Positions 17,271 through 32,455 of a stretch of DNA of 64,000 bases are shown here, piece after piece (positions within the stretch are counted from its first letter, which is position 1; every line of letters starts with the position of its first letter). The stretch spans positions 186,001 to 250,000 of the forward strand of contig NZ_MVHJ01000002.1 of NCBI RefSeq assembly GCF_002086115.1, in the 5' to 3' direction. Under the pieces are notes generated by a model. The model was given only the letters and a program-made list of their open reading frames with translations. It was not told where the DNA came from and searched no databases. The DNA is from Mycolicibacterium bacteremicum. Its GTDB lineage: Bacteria; Actinomycetota; Actinomycetes; Mycobacteriales; Mycobacteriaceae. Made by a program: the position numbers and the translations under genes.

Positions 17271-17807
17271 ATGGCCAAGGCTGAAAAGGCCACCGCGGTC
17301 GCCGACATCGCCGAGAAGTTCAAGGAGGCGACGGCCACCGTCGTCACCGAGTACCGCGGCCTGACGGTGACCAATCTTGCCGAGCTGCGCAGGTCGCTGG
17401 GCGACGGAGCCACCTACACGGTTGCCAAGAACACCTTGGTCAAGCGTGCGGCCGCCGAAGCCGGCATCGAGGGTCTGGACGACCTGTTTGCCGGCCCGAC
17501 CGCCATCGCGTTCATCAACGGCGAGCCCGTCGATGCCGCCAAGGCGATCAAGAAGTTCGCCAAGGACAATAAGGCCCTGGTCGTCAAGGGCGGCTACATG
17601 GACGGAAAGGCTCTTTCCGTCGATGAGGTCAACCGCATCGCCGATCTGGAATCGCGCGAGGTCCTGCTGTCCAAGCTGGCCGGCGCGCTGAAGGCGAAGC
17701 AGTCCCAGGCCGCGGCGCTGTTCGTGGCGCCCGCGTCCCAGATCGCCCGCCTGGCTGCAGCTCTGCAAGAGAAGAAGGCCGGCTCGGAAAACACCGACGC
17801 CGCATAA
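17271..17807 (+). CDS. rplJ: 50S ribosomal protein L10
   Basis: The 178-residue product starts at ATG 17271 with GAGGAGG seven bases upstream. In-frame codons further upstream lie in the leader. Family features are [24 protein letters not shown] at the N-terminus (residues 9-32) and the helical C-terminal tail that anchors L7/L12 dimers. L10 is the base of the ribosomal stalk and binds 23S rRNA beside L11. It is followed by rplL 33 bp downstream in the same operon, the universal order. Expression is expected to be feedback-controlled at the leader RNA. Confidence 0.98.
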   Translation: MAKAEKATAVADIAEKFKEATATVVTEYRGLTVTNLAELRRSLGDGATYTVAKNTLVKRAAAEAGIEGLDDLFAGPTAIAFINGEPVDAAKAIKKFAKDNKALVVKGGYMDGKALSVDEVNRIADLESREVLLSKLAGALKAKQSQAAALFVAPASQIARLAAALQEKKAGSENTDAA

Positions 17808-17840
17808 GCAACCCACCACCCACAGAGATAAGGAATCACC

Positions 17841-18230
17841 ATGGCAAAGCTGTCCACCGACGAACTGCTCGACGCGTTCAAGGAAATGACCCTGCTCGAG
17901 CTCTCTGAGTTCGTGAAGCAGTTCGAGGAGACCTTCGACGTCACCGCCGCCGCCCCCGTCGCGGTTGCCGCTGCCGGCCCCGCCGGTGGTGCCCCGGCCG
18001 AGGCCGCCGAGGAGCAGTCCGAGTTCGACGTCATCCTCGAGGGTGCCGGCGACAAGAAGATCGGCGTCATCAAGGTCGTCCGCGAGATCGTTTCCGGCCT
18101 GGGCCTGAAGGAAGCCAAGGATCTGGTCGACGGCGCTCCCAAGCCGCTGCTGGAGAAGGTCAACAAGGAAGCCGCTGACGACGCCAAGGCCAAGCTCGAG
18201 GCCGCCGGCGCCACCGTCACCGTCAAGTAG
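17841..18230 (+). CDS. rplL: 50S ribosomal protein L7/L12
   Basis: A 129-residue stalk protein. It has an N-terminal dimerisation helix ([20 protein letters not shown]), an Ala/Pro-rich hinge (residues about 38-58) and a conserved C-terminal domain ([21 protein letters not shown] and [18 protein letters not shown]). It recruits and activates translation GTPases such as EF-Tu and EF-G, whose genes lie later in this window. It follows rplJ in the same operon, with a hairpin after its stop codon. Confidence 0.98.
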   Translation: MAKLSTDELLDAFKEMTLLELSEFVKQFEETFDVTAAAPVAVAAAGPAGGAPAEAAEEQSEFDVILEGAGDKKIGVIKVVREIVSGLGLKEAKDLVDGAPKPLLEKVNKEAADDAKAKLEAAGATVTVK

Positions 18231-18239
18231 TTCACTCGC

Positions 18240-18276
18240 ACTGTGGGCCGGGGCGATGTTCGACCCGGGGCCCAGT
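18240..18276 (+). terminator. Hairpin after rplL
   Basis: CTGTGGGCCGGGGCG pairs imperfectly with CGACCCGGGGCCCAGT around a 5-nt loop just after the rplL stop. The following T-run is weak, so it may be a partial terminator or processing hairpin. Confidence 0.5.
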
Positions 18277-18398
18277 CATTTCCGGGTTTGCAGTGCTGCG
18301 GTTCGTCGTTGCTGAAAAACCGGGTAGGTTACAGTGACTCAAGCCACAGGCGCTCCTGGCAGGTGGCACGGGCGGGGCTGCAAGCGGAAGGAACACCT

Positions 18399-19469
18399 AT
18401 GGGCGTCCAAATCGACGTGACCAATCTGAGCAAGTCGTTCGGGTCGTCGAAGATCTGGGAAGACGTCACGATGTCGATTCCCGCGGGTGAGGTCAGCGTG
18501 CTGCTGGGCCCCTCGGGTACGGGTAAGTCGGTGTTCCTGAAGTCGCTGATCGGTCTGTTGCGGCCGGAGCGCGGGTCGATCGTCATCGACGGCACCAACA
18601 TCTTGGAGTGCTCGGCCAAGGAGCTCTACGAGATCCGCACGCTGTTCGGGGTGCTGTTCCAGGACGGCGCGCTGTTCGGCTCGATGAACATCTACGACAA
18701 CACCGCCTTCCCGTTGCGTGAGCACACCAAGAAGAGCGAGTCCGAGATCCGCAACATCGTGATGGAAAAGCTCGAGTTGGTCGGTATGCCCAACGACGGG
18801 CACAAGTTCCCCGGTGAGATCTCCGGCGGTATGCGCAAGCGTGCCGGTCTGGCCCGCGCGCTGGTGCTGGACCCGCAGATCATCCTGTGCGACGAGCCGG
18901 ACTCGGGTCTGGACCCGGTGCGTACGGCCTATCTGTCGCAGTTGCTGATCGATATCAACGCCCAGATCGACGCGACGGTGTTGATCGTGACGCACAACAT
19001 CAACATCGCCCGCACGGTGCCGGACAACATCGGCATGCTGTTCCGCAAGCAGCTGGTGATGTTCGGGCCGCGCGAGGTGCTGCTGACCTCCGACGAGCCG
19101 GTGGTCAAGCAGTTCCTCAACGGTCGTCGTATCGGCCCGATCGGTATGAGCGAGGAGAAGGACGAGGCGACCGCGGCCGCCGAGCAGGCCATGCTGGACG
19201 CCGGTCAGCACGACGGTGGTGTGGAAGAGATCGAAGGTGTGCCGCCGCAGCTTTCGGCCACCCCCGGTATGCCCGAGCGCAAGGGTGTGGCGCGCCGGCA
19301 GGCGCGGGTGCGCGAGATCCTGCACACGCTGCCCCCGGCCGCCCAGGAGGCCATCCGCGACGACCTGGAGGGCACGCACAAGTACGCCTCGCACGAGCCG
19401 GGTCACGTCACCCGCGCCCACCACGAGGACGACGCCCCGACGCAGTCCATCCCGGTGTCCAACCAGTAA
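18399..19469 (+). CDS. mkl: Mce-transport ATPase MceG/Mkl (ABC transporter ATP-binding protein)
   Basis: A 356-residue ABC ATPase of the Mkl/MceG (MlaF-like) group that energises the mycobacterial Mce lipid importers. Walker A is LLGPSGTGKSVF near residue 43, the ABC signature SGGMRKRAGLARALV near residue 145, and Walker B IILCDEPDSGLDPV follows. The C-terminal extension of about 100 residues after FLNGRRIGPIGMSEE is typical of MceG rather than generic MlaF. The start ATG at 18399 has GGAAGGAA upstream. The carotenoid oxygenase and TetR genes found between rplL and mkl in M. tuberculosis are absent. A strong hairpin terminator follows. Confidence 0.95.
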   Translation: MGVQIDVTNLSKSFGSSKIWEDVTMSIPAGEVSVLLGPSGTGKSVFLKSLIGLLRPERGSIVIDGTNILECSAKELYEIRTLFGVLFQDGALFGSMNIYDNTAFPLREHTKKSESEIRNIVMEKLELVGMPNDGHKFPGEISGGMRKRAGLARALVLDPQIILCDEPDSGLDPVRTAYLSQLLIDINAQIDATVLIVTHNINIARTVPDNIGMLFRKQLVMFGPREVLLTSDEPVVKQFLNGRRIGPIGMSEEKDEATAAAEQAMLDAGQHDGGVEEIEGVPPQLSATPGMPERKGVARRQARVREILHTLPPAAQEAIRDDLEGTHKYASHEPGHVTRAHHEDDAPTQSIPVSNQ

Positions 19470-19481
19470 CGCCGCCGTACA

Positions 19482-19520
19482 CGAGAAACCGCCCGGGCTG
19501 TCAGCCCGGGCGGTTTCTCG
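19482..19520 (+). terminator. Intrinsic terminator after mkl
   Basis: Perfect 18-bp stem, 19482-19499 with 19503-19520, and a 3-nt loop, located 12 bp after the mkl stop codon. Confidence 0.9.
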
Positions 19521-19527
19521 TTCGGAT

Positions 19528-19595
19528 CGCAATGTTCCCCTGTCAGCCCCGTCGTGGATAGATAGGCACGGCGCGGCTGTCAGCGGAACATTGCG
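19528..19595. repeat. Palindromic element between mkl and rpoB
   Basis: Arms 19528-19548 and 19575-19595 (CGCAATGTTCC...CAGCC) are inverted and match at 19 of 21 positions, with a 26-nt loop. It lies beyond the mkl terminator and before the rpoB promoter region and does not serve an adjacent gene end. It resembles a solitary REP-like hairpin. Confidence 0.65.
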
Positions 19596-19745
19596 TACCG
19601 GCAAATCTGAAAACTCCACAGCCGACACGGCCCTATCTCTTGACGGACGGAGGCAAACGGGCCAGTCTGTTGGGCAGCAATGTATGACGCAATGTGCAGG
19701 ATCCAGCCGCCAGCCAGCGCCGGACGCACCCCATACATGCTGTGG

Positions 19746-19774
19746 TTGAGGAATGCGCCATGTTCCGCTATTGT
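19746..19774 (+). promoter_or_regulatory. Candidate rpoB promoter
   Basis: TTGAGG (19746-19751), a 17-bp spacer and TATTGT (19769-19774) form a sigma-A-like promoter about 160 bp upstream of rpoB. The same TATTGT -10 is seen before rpsL. The leader carries a stem (CTGAGC at 19836 pairing with GCTCAG at 19845) and an 11-bp direct repeat GGCTCGGAGAG (19869 and 19887). Confidence 0.55.
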
Positions 19775-19921
19775 TGGACGTTGCGCTGGCTGCATCCTGC
19801 CCACCCTTCACTGCACCTGAGTTCGTGACCTAGCCTGAGCCCTGCTCAGTGAGCTAGACGCGTGCCATGGCTCGGAGAGGAATCCGGGCTCGGAGAGCCA
19901 GCCGAACCGATGCAGATATAG

Positions 19922-23416
<3,495 letters not shown>

Positions 23417-23419
23417 TAG

Positions 23420-27409
<3,990 letters not shown>

Positions 27410-27420
27410 GCACGACAGAG

Positions 27421-27456
27421 AAGAGCCCTCGGGATTCGTTCCGAGGGCTCTTTTCG
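27421..27456 (+). terminator. Intrinsic terminator after rpoC
   Basis: AAGAGCCCTCGG (27421-27432) pairs perfectly with 27441-27452 across an 8-nt loop and is followed by TTCG, 11 bp after the rpoC stop. Confidence 0.92.
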
Positions 27457-27475
27457 TTGTCAGGGGCCGATGTCA

Positions 27476-27533
27476 CCGAGTGTGAATCGTCGTCGGGTTC
27501 CAGGGCGCTGAGCCGCACACGATTCACACTCGG
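27476..27533. repeat. 3' hairpin repeat of DUF559 unit 2
   Basis: A perfect 15-bp inverted repeat (27476-27490 and 27519-27533, CCGAGTGTGAATCGT) with a 28-nt loop. The DUF559 gene's TGA stop (minus strand, 27524-27526) lies inside the inner arm. Confidence 0.88.
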
Positions 27534-28363
27534 CGGGTCCACGCATCGCCGAGCCGGACCAGGACGCTGTCCTCGGTGTCGGCGGCGGTGACCCGGATGA
27601 TGGTCCAGCCGAGCCGCGCGAGTTCTTCGAGCCGTCGGATGTCGCGCTCATAGGTGACCGGGTCGGTCTGGTGATGGCGGCCTTCGTACTCCAGGCCGAT
27701 CTTTCGTTCCTTCCAGCCGACGTCAATGCGCGCGAATTCGTAGTCGTAGCGGTCCCGCACGCGGATCTGCGTCTGCGGGCGCGGGTATCCGGCTCGGATG
27801 ACAAGCAGCCTCAGCCAGGTCTCGCGCGGAGATTCCGATCCGGGGTCGACGAGATCGACCGCTGCACGAGCTCTGCGGAGTCCGCGGCGACCGGGGTAGC
27901 GGGACATCAGTTTCTCGACGGCCACCATGTCCAGCCGTGTTCTGTTGGCCAACGCGTCGATTGCGGCCACGGCCCGATTGAGCGGGTACCGGCAGGCGAT
28001 GTCCAGTGCTGCCCGCGCCGGCGTGCAGGCCCGCATCCCGCGGATCTCGATGATCTCGTCGGCCTCGATGCGGTCACCCCAGGTGTTGATGTCACGCGGC
28101 GGATGTCGGTTGGCGTAGATCAGCTCGGCAGGACTGCGCGCATCGATCCACTTGGTGCGGTGCAGTGCGGCAGCCGAGTTCCCGGCGACGATCGCCTGTC
28201 GTTTCGACCACAGCCAGGCCGCCTCGGCACGAAGCGCTGCCGTCATCTCGGTGTCGCGGGGCAGGTAGACGTTCGGATATAGGGCGTCGTACCGGGTGCG
28301 TAGGCGGTGTGCCGTCAGCACGCCGGCGGCGACGGCTTCGCTGCCGAGAAACGGTGTGCCCAT
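27524..28363 (-). CDS. DUF559/Vsr-like PD-(D/E)XK endonuclease-like protein, unit 2
   Basis: A 279-residue paralogue of the protein at 8284-9138, alignable along its whole length. Matches include VAAGVLTAHRLRTRYDALYPNVYLPRD, RAALDIACRYPLNRAVAAIDAL and PGRRGLRRARAAVDLVDPGSESPRETWLRLLVIRAGYPRP, read here in segments. The C-terminal nuclease-like motif has Glu in PRETWLR, Asp in FARIDVGW and E-x-E-G-x-H-H in GLEYEGRHH, then DIRRLEELARLGWTIIRV. The likely fold is PD-(D/E)XK of the Vsr/DUF559 type; activity is unproven. It sits between rpoC and a cation exchanger, with specific inverted repeats beyond both ends. Confidence 0.8.
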   Translation of the reverse strand: MGTPFLGSEAVAAGVLTAHRLRTRYDALYPNVYLPRDTEMTAALRAEAAWLWSKRQAIVAGNSAAALHRTKWIDARSPAELIYANRHPPRDINTWGDRIEADEIIEIRGMRACTPARAALDIACRYPLNRAVAAIDALANRTRLDMVAVEKLMSRYPGRRGLRRARAAVDLVDPGSESPRETWLRLLVIRAGYPRPQTQIRVRDRYDYEFARIDVGWKERKIGLEYEGRHHQTDPVTYERDIRRLEELARLGWTIIRVTAADTEDSVLVRLGDAWTRRV

Positions 28364-28449
28364 CCGAAAAGTGTCGGTCCGCGCGTGTTATGAGACCTCT
28401 GAGAGTTCCGCTGGCGCCGAATAGGAAATCTCTGCGGAGAATTCGGCCG

Positions 28450-28473
28450 GGACCCGTCGACGATTCACATTCG
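28450..28473. repeat. 5' terminal repeat of DUF559 unit 2
   Basis: The reverse complement of this 24-mer (CGAATGTGAATCGTCGACGG then GTCC) matches 27477-27501 (CGAGTGTGAATCGTCGTCGG then GTTCC) with two substitutions and one extra base. The DUF559 gene therefore lies between inverted copies roughly 1 kb apart. Confidence 0.75.
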
Positions 28474-28487
28474 AGCGTGCCTCTAGG

Positions 28488-29471
28488 GTGATCGCCGTGT
28501 GGGTCGATGCGGGTTGGTTCGTGATCGGCCTCGCCGCGTTGGTGCTCGGGGCCGAGGTGATGGTCCGCGGTGGCGCCGAGGTGGCCGCCCGGTTGGGCAT
28601 CAGCCCGATCGTGATCGGGCTGACCGTGGTGTCGATCGGGACCAGCCTGCCCGAGTTGGCCGTCGGCGTCGTCGCCGCGCAGGAGGGCAGCGGCGCACTC
28701 GCGGTCGGCAACATCGCCGGCACCAACGTCGTCAACCTGCTGCTGATCCTCGGCCTGAGCGCCCTCATCCTGCCGCTGGCGATGGCGACGCGCACCCTGC
28801 GTTTCGAGCTGCCGGTGATGGCCGGCGCCGCCGTGCTGATGCTGGTGCTGTCCCTGGACGGGGAGCTGTCCCGGGTCGACGGCATCATCCTCGTCGGCTG
28901 TGCAATCGCCTACACCGTCGCGGTGGTCCGGATGACGCGGCGTGAATCGCGCGTGGTGGCCGGGGAGTACACCGAGACGTACGCCCCGACGGAGGTCGCG
29001 ACGACGACGCGGCCCACCTGGGTGCATGTGCTGATGATGGTGGCCGGCATCGCCGTGGTCGTGGTCGGCGCGGACTGGTTGGTCGACGGGGCCGTCGGCA
29101 TGGCCCGCGGATTCGGGGTCTCCGATGCACTGATCGGTCTGACGGTCGTCGCCATCGGGACGAGCGCCCCGGAGCTGGTGACGACGGTGGTCTCGACGGT
29201 GCGCGGTAACCGTGACATCGCCGTCGGCAACCTGCTCGGCAGCAGCATCTACAACATCCTGCTGATACTCGGCCTCACCTGTGTGGTCGCCGGCGACGGC
29301 CTGCTGCTGCCGGCCAGCCTGGTGCGCATCGACATCCCGATCATGGTGGCGGTCGCGCTGGCGTGCGTGCCGATCTTCGTCACCGGGCGTCGCGTCAGCC
29401 GCGGCGAGGGCGGCGCGATGGTCGCGATCTACCTCGCCTACCTGACCTTCCTGCTCGTCACCCAGAGCTGA
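28488..29471 (+). CDS. Sodium/calcium exchanger family membrane protein (CaCA, YrbG-like)
   Basis: A 327-residue integral membrane protein with ten likely transmembrane helices in two homologous halves. Each half has an alpha-repeat: ISPIVIGLTVVSIGTSLPEL with GTNVVNLLLILGLSALI in the first, and LIGLTVVAIGTSAPEL with GSSIYNILLILGLTCVV in the second. Glu in the SLPE and SAPE motifs coordinates Ca2+ or Na+ in this family. It would exchange Ca2+ for Na+ or H+ across the plasma membrane. Start GTG 28488 is used; GTG 28497 behind AGGG is equally possible. Its upstream region contains the repeat of DUF559 unit 2. Confidence 0.88.
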   Translation: MIAVWVDAGWFVIGLAALVLGAEVMVRGGAEVAARLGISPIVIGLTVVSIGTSLPELAVGVVAAQEGSGALAVGNIAGTNVVNLLLILGLSALILPLAMATRTLRFELPVMAGAAVLMLVLSLDGELSRVDGIILVGCAIAYTVAVVRMTRRESRVVAGEYTETYAPTEVATTTRPTWVHVLMMVAGIAVVVVGADWLVDGAVGMARGFGVSDALIGLTVVAIGTSAPELVTTVVSTVRGNRDIAVGNLLGSSIYNILLILGLTCVVAGDGLLLPASLVRIDIPIMVAVALACVPIFVTGRRVSRGEGGAMVAIYLAYLTFLLVTQS

Positions 29472-29501
29472 GCTGTCGCCCCGCGCGCCTAGACTGGCCG
29501 G

Positions 29502-30251
29502 GTGCTCATCGGATCGCATGTGAACCCCGACGACCCGCTGGCCGCGGCCGCCGCCGAGAACGCCGACGTCGTGCAGTTCTTCCTCGGCAACCCGCAGAGC
29601 TGGAAGAAGCCCAAGCCGCGGGAGGACGCCGAGACCCTCAAGGCTGCGAGCGTCCCGCTCTACGTGCACGCGCCGTATCTGATCAACGTCGCCTCGGCCA
29701 ACAACCGCGTCCGCATCCCGTCGCGCAAGATCCTGCAGGACACCTGCGATGCCGCCGCCGCGATCGATGCCACCGCGGTGATCGTGCACGGTGGCCACGC
29801 CGACGACAACGACATGGAGGCCGGTTTCGAGCGCTGGGCCAAGGCGCTGGACTACCTGGAGACCGACGTGCCGGTCTACCTGGAGAACACCGCCGGTGGC
29901 GATCACGCCATGGCGCGGCATTTCGACACCATCGCCCGGTTGTGGGAACGCATCGGCGACAAGGGAATCGGCTTCTGCCTGGACACCTGCCACGCCTGGG
30001 CGGCAGGTGAGGCGTTGATCGACGCCGTCGACCGGATCAAGGCCATCACCGGCCGCATCGACCTGGTGCACTGCAACGACTCGCGTGACGCCGCGGGCTC
30101 CGGCGCCGACCGGCACGCCAACTTCGGCACCGGCCAGATCGATCCCGAGTTGCTGGTCGCCGTCGTCAGGGCCGCCGATGCCCCGGTGATCTGCGAGACG
30201 TCCGAGGACGGGCGCAAGGACGACATCGCGTTCCTGCGCGACAACATCTGA
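29502..30251 (+). CDS. nfo: Deoxyribonuclease IV (AP endonuclease Nfo)
   Basis: A 249-residue endonuclease IV (Rv0670 'end' type). Metal-ligand blocks of the TIM barrel are visible: IGSHVNP at the start, [12 protein letters not shown] near residue 52, [36 protein letters not shown] with its Asp and His, [24 protein letters not shown] and [10 protein letters not shown]. Together they bind a trinuclear zinc cluster that cleaves DNA 5' to abasic sites. The GTG start at 29502 matches the expected N-terminus. It lies after the exchanger gene and before a PAP2-like gene on the same strand. Confidence 0.95.
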   Translation: MLIGSHVNPDDPLAAAAAENADVVQFFLGNPQSWKKPKPREDAETLKAASVPLYVHAPYLINVASANNRVRIPSRKILQDTCDAAAAIDATAVIVHGGHADDNDMEAGFERWAKALDYLETDVPVYLENTAGGDHAMARHFDTIARLWERIGDKGIGFCLDTCHAWAAGEALIDAVDRIKAITGRIDLVHCNDSRDAAGSGADRHANFGTGQIDPELLVAVVRAADAPVICETSEDGRKDDIAFLRDNI

Positions 30252-30312
30252 CACCACACCGCAACCTCCGGCAAACGTCCGGTGACCCAGAGGTGAACTA
30301 GGCTGCCGTATC

Positions 30313-31410
30313 GTGGCCACGATTGACGAGGAACAGTCGATCGTGCCGACTCTGGCCGCCCCGGACCGCCGCGCGCAGCGGCTGAGATACCTGCGCTACG
30401 CCGCGGTCGCAATCTGGGCGGCGGTCATCGTGTACCGGACCGTCACCGACGGTTTCGCGTTCAACCGTGAGCTGGTGCTGGTCTACATCAGCACTGGGCT
30501 GATGGCCGCGAGCATCGGCCAGGGCCGCAGGATGCTCTATGTCATCCGCGATTGGTTGCCGTTCGCGCTGCTGCTCATCGCCTACGACCTCAGTCGCGGG
30601 GCGGCGGATCTGGTGGGCCGGCCGACGCTGTGGCATTGGCAGGCCGACGCCGACCGGTGGCTGTTCTCCGGGACCATGCCGACGGTGTGGCTGCAGGAAC
30701 GACTCAAACTGCCCGAACCCCCGATGTGGGAAGTGCTGATCAGCTCGGTCTACATGTCCTTCTTCATCCTCCCGTACGTGATCGCCGGTGTGCTGTGGCT
30801 GCGTAACCGCGAGGAATGGAAGAGCTTCGTCAAGCTGTTCGTCGGGCTGAACTTCGTCGGCCTGGTCATCTACACGCTGGTGCCGGCCGCCCCACCGTGG
30901 GCCGCGGCGCGCTGCACGGCCGCCGACGTCGCCGACGGGCCGTCCGGCCCGGACTGCATGTTCAGGTCCGCGCGCGGGGTTCCCGACGGTGGCGTGCTCG
31001 GCGCGATGCAGACCAACATCGAGGGCGCCAACGACTGGATCGAACGGATCGTCGGGCGGGGTTGGCGTGCATTGGATCTGCACACCGCCACCGCGCTGCT
31101 GGATCAGGGGCAGGCCAGCGTCAACCTGGTCGCGGCCATCCCCTCCCTGCATGCCGGGATGTCCGCCGCGTTGGCGGTGTTCCTGTGGAACCGGCTCAAC
31201 CGCGGGTGGCGCCCGGCGCTGCTGGCCTACCCGCTGATCATGGCGTTCACCCTGGTCTACACCGCCGAGCACTACGTCATCGACATCCTGCTCGGCTGGG
31301 CGTTGGCCGCGGTGGTGCTCTACGCCCTGCGATGGCACGAGTCGCGTCGCAGCGCGGCGATGACCTCGCCGGCCGCTCGCACGCCGGACTCGATCGCGCC
31401 GTCCAGATAG
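30313..31410 (+). CDS. Membrane PAP2/AUR1-like phosphatase or phosphotransferase
   Basis: A 365-residue polytopic membrane protein with about six to eight hydrophobic segments. The PAP2/AUR1-type active site is split. IPSLHAGMSAALAVFLW near residue 278 has the PSxH-like signature with the first catalytic His. YTAEHYVIDILLGWALA near residue 316 has the second His (xxxHYxxD). The long loop between residues about 195 and 270 carries two Cys. The family includes inositol-phosphoceramide synthase and lipid phosphatases, so transfer or removal of a phospho-head group on a membrane lipid is likely. Start is GTG at 30313. M. tuberculosis has lpqP at the comparable point, so this gene differs. Confidence 0.8.
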   Translation: MATIDEEQSIVPTLAAPDRRAQRLRYLRYAAVAIWAAVIVYRTVTDGFAFNRELVLVYISTGLMAASIGQGRRMLYVIRDWLPFALLLIAYDLSRGAADLVGRPTLWHWQADADRWLFSGTMPTVWLQERLKLPEPPMWEVLISSVYMSFFILPYVIAGVLWLRNREEWKSFVKLFVGLNFVGLVIYTLVPAAPPWAAARCTAADVADGPSGPDCMFRSARGVPDGGVLGAMQTNIEGANDWIERIVGRGWRALDLHTATALLDQGQASVNLVAAIPSLHAGMSAALAVFLWNRLNRGWRPALLAYPLIMAFTLVYTAEHYVIDILLGWALAAVVLYALRWHESRRSAAMTSPAARTPDSIAPSR

Positions 31411-31458
31411 CCCGGGTGCGCGGTCGCGGTCTCGCTGCCCCGCCGAAGGCAACGGGCG

Positions 31459-32055
31459 TCAGATCCGGGCCAGCGTGATGACCATGTCGGCGATGGTGTC
31501 CAGATCGGCGGCGGCCCGCGCGTCGTCGGGATCGCAGGCGTACTGCATGGTGAGCCCGTCGATCCCGGCCAGGATGAGGCGCGCGAGTTGGTCATAGGGG
31601 ACCGCGCTGACCTCGCCGGCGTTGGTGGCGGCGGTCTGGCACCACTGCGCGATGGCATCGGAGTAGCGCTGGTACTGCCACTGCGCCAGGTGGTCGAGGC
31701 CGGGTTGGCGCAGTGCGTAATTGACCAGTTCGAACTGCATCAGCTGGGAGTCGATCTTCCCGGCGACGAGCTGGGACCAGAAGACCGTGAGCCCCTGCCG
31801 AATGGCATGTGCCAGACCGGAATTCACCTCGACGCCGGCGGTGAGGACGGTGGCGATCTCCGCGATGACATCCTCTATGACCGCACGCAGCAGCAGCTCC
31901 TTGCTCGGGAACACGTACTGCAGCGTGCCCAGTGGCACCTCTGCCTCGGCGGCGACGGCGCGCAGCGCGGTGGCCGCGACACCCTGGCGGGCCATCACCG
32001 CGCGGGCGGCAGCGACGAACTGCTTGCTGCGTACGGAGGCTTCGATGTAGGGCAT
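31459..32055 (-). CDS. TetR family transcriptional regulator
   Basis: A 198-residue TetR protein. The N-terminal helix-turn-helix (KQFVAAARAVMARQGVAATALRAVAAEAEVPLGTLQYVFPSKELLLRAVI in segments, residues about 10-60) is followed by a helical ligand domain rich in Leu and Gln. VPLGTLQYVFPSKE is the recognition helix. It is co-transcribed after a small cupin gene (stop and start 2 bp apart) and the pair is divergent from the fadE8-like operon, which it probably regulates. The effector may be a fatty acyl-CoA, by context only. Confidence 0.85.
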   Translation of the reverse strand: MPYIEASVRSKQFVAAARAVMARQGVAATALRAVAAEAEVPLGTLQYVFPSKELLLRAVIEDVIAEIATVLTAGVEVNSGLAHAIRQGLTVFWSQLVAGKIDSQLMQFELVNYALRQPGLDHLAQWQYQRYSDAIAQWCQTAATNAGEVSAVPYDQLARLILAGIDGLTMQYACDPDDARAAADLDTIADMVITLARI

Positions 32056-32057
32056 GG

Positions 32058-32408
32058 CTAGGTGAGGTAGATCTTGCGCAGCGTCTCGGTGACGGTCCAG
32101 GTCGTCTGCGCACCCGCGGCGAGCCGCCCGACATCACCGGCACGTAGCTCCAGATCGGGGGAGCCGTCGGCGAACTCGACGGTGGCGGCGCCGGAGAGCA
32201 CCACGAAGATCTCATCGGCCTCGGTGTCGGTCATGGTGCCGGCGGACATCTCCCAGACGCCGACCTCCAGCCCGCCGAACTCGGTGAGGGTGGTTGCCGC
32301 GGTGCCTGGGTCGCCCGCGACCGACTGCTCGGCGGGCACCGGCTCGTGCTCGAGCGTGAGGTCGGCGGCGTGGACGACGGTATTGGGTTGCACCGCACGA
32401 GTATGCAC
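32058..32408 (-). CDS. Small cupin-domain protein
   Basis: About 116 residues from GTG 32408 (VHTRAVQPNTVV); GTG at 32393 (VQPNTVVHAADL) is an equally good start. The cupin fold is visible in the DEIFVVLSGAATVEFADG strand-turn and the RAGDVGRLAAGAQTTWTVTETLRKIYLT second motif. Metal-ligand histidines of classical cupins are largely missing, as in the DUF861/(S)-ureidoglycine aminohydrolase-like group. The role is unknown. The gene is translationally adjacent to a TetR regulator and divergent from acyl-CoA dehydrogenase, implying coordinated control of fatty-acid or xenobiotic breakdown. Confidence 0.75.
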   Translation of the reverse strand: MHTRAVQPNTVVHAADLTLEHEPVPAEQSVAGDPGTAATTLTEFGGLEVGVWEMSAGTMTDTEADEIFVVLSGAATVEFADGSPDLELRAGDVGRLAAGAQTTWTVTETLRKIYLT

Positions 32409-32455
32409 CGTGTTACGGATCTTGTGCAGTTGTCGCAAAAATGTAACAGTGAGAT

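Noticed and set aside
32411-32448. TGTTAC...GTAACA inverted pair before fadE8
   Set aside because: Arms are only 6 bp and spaced too far for a typical TetR site; listed as unproven, not as an operator.
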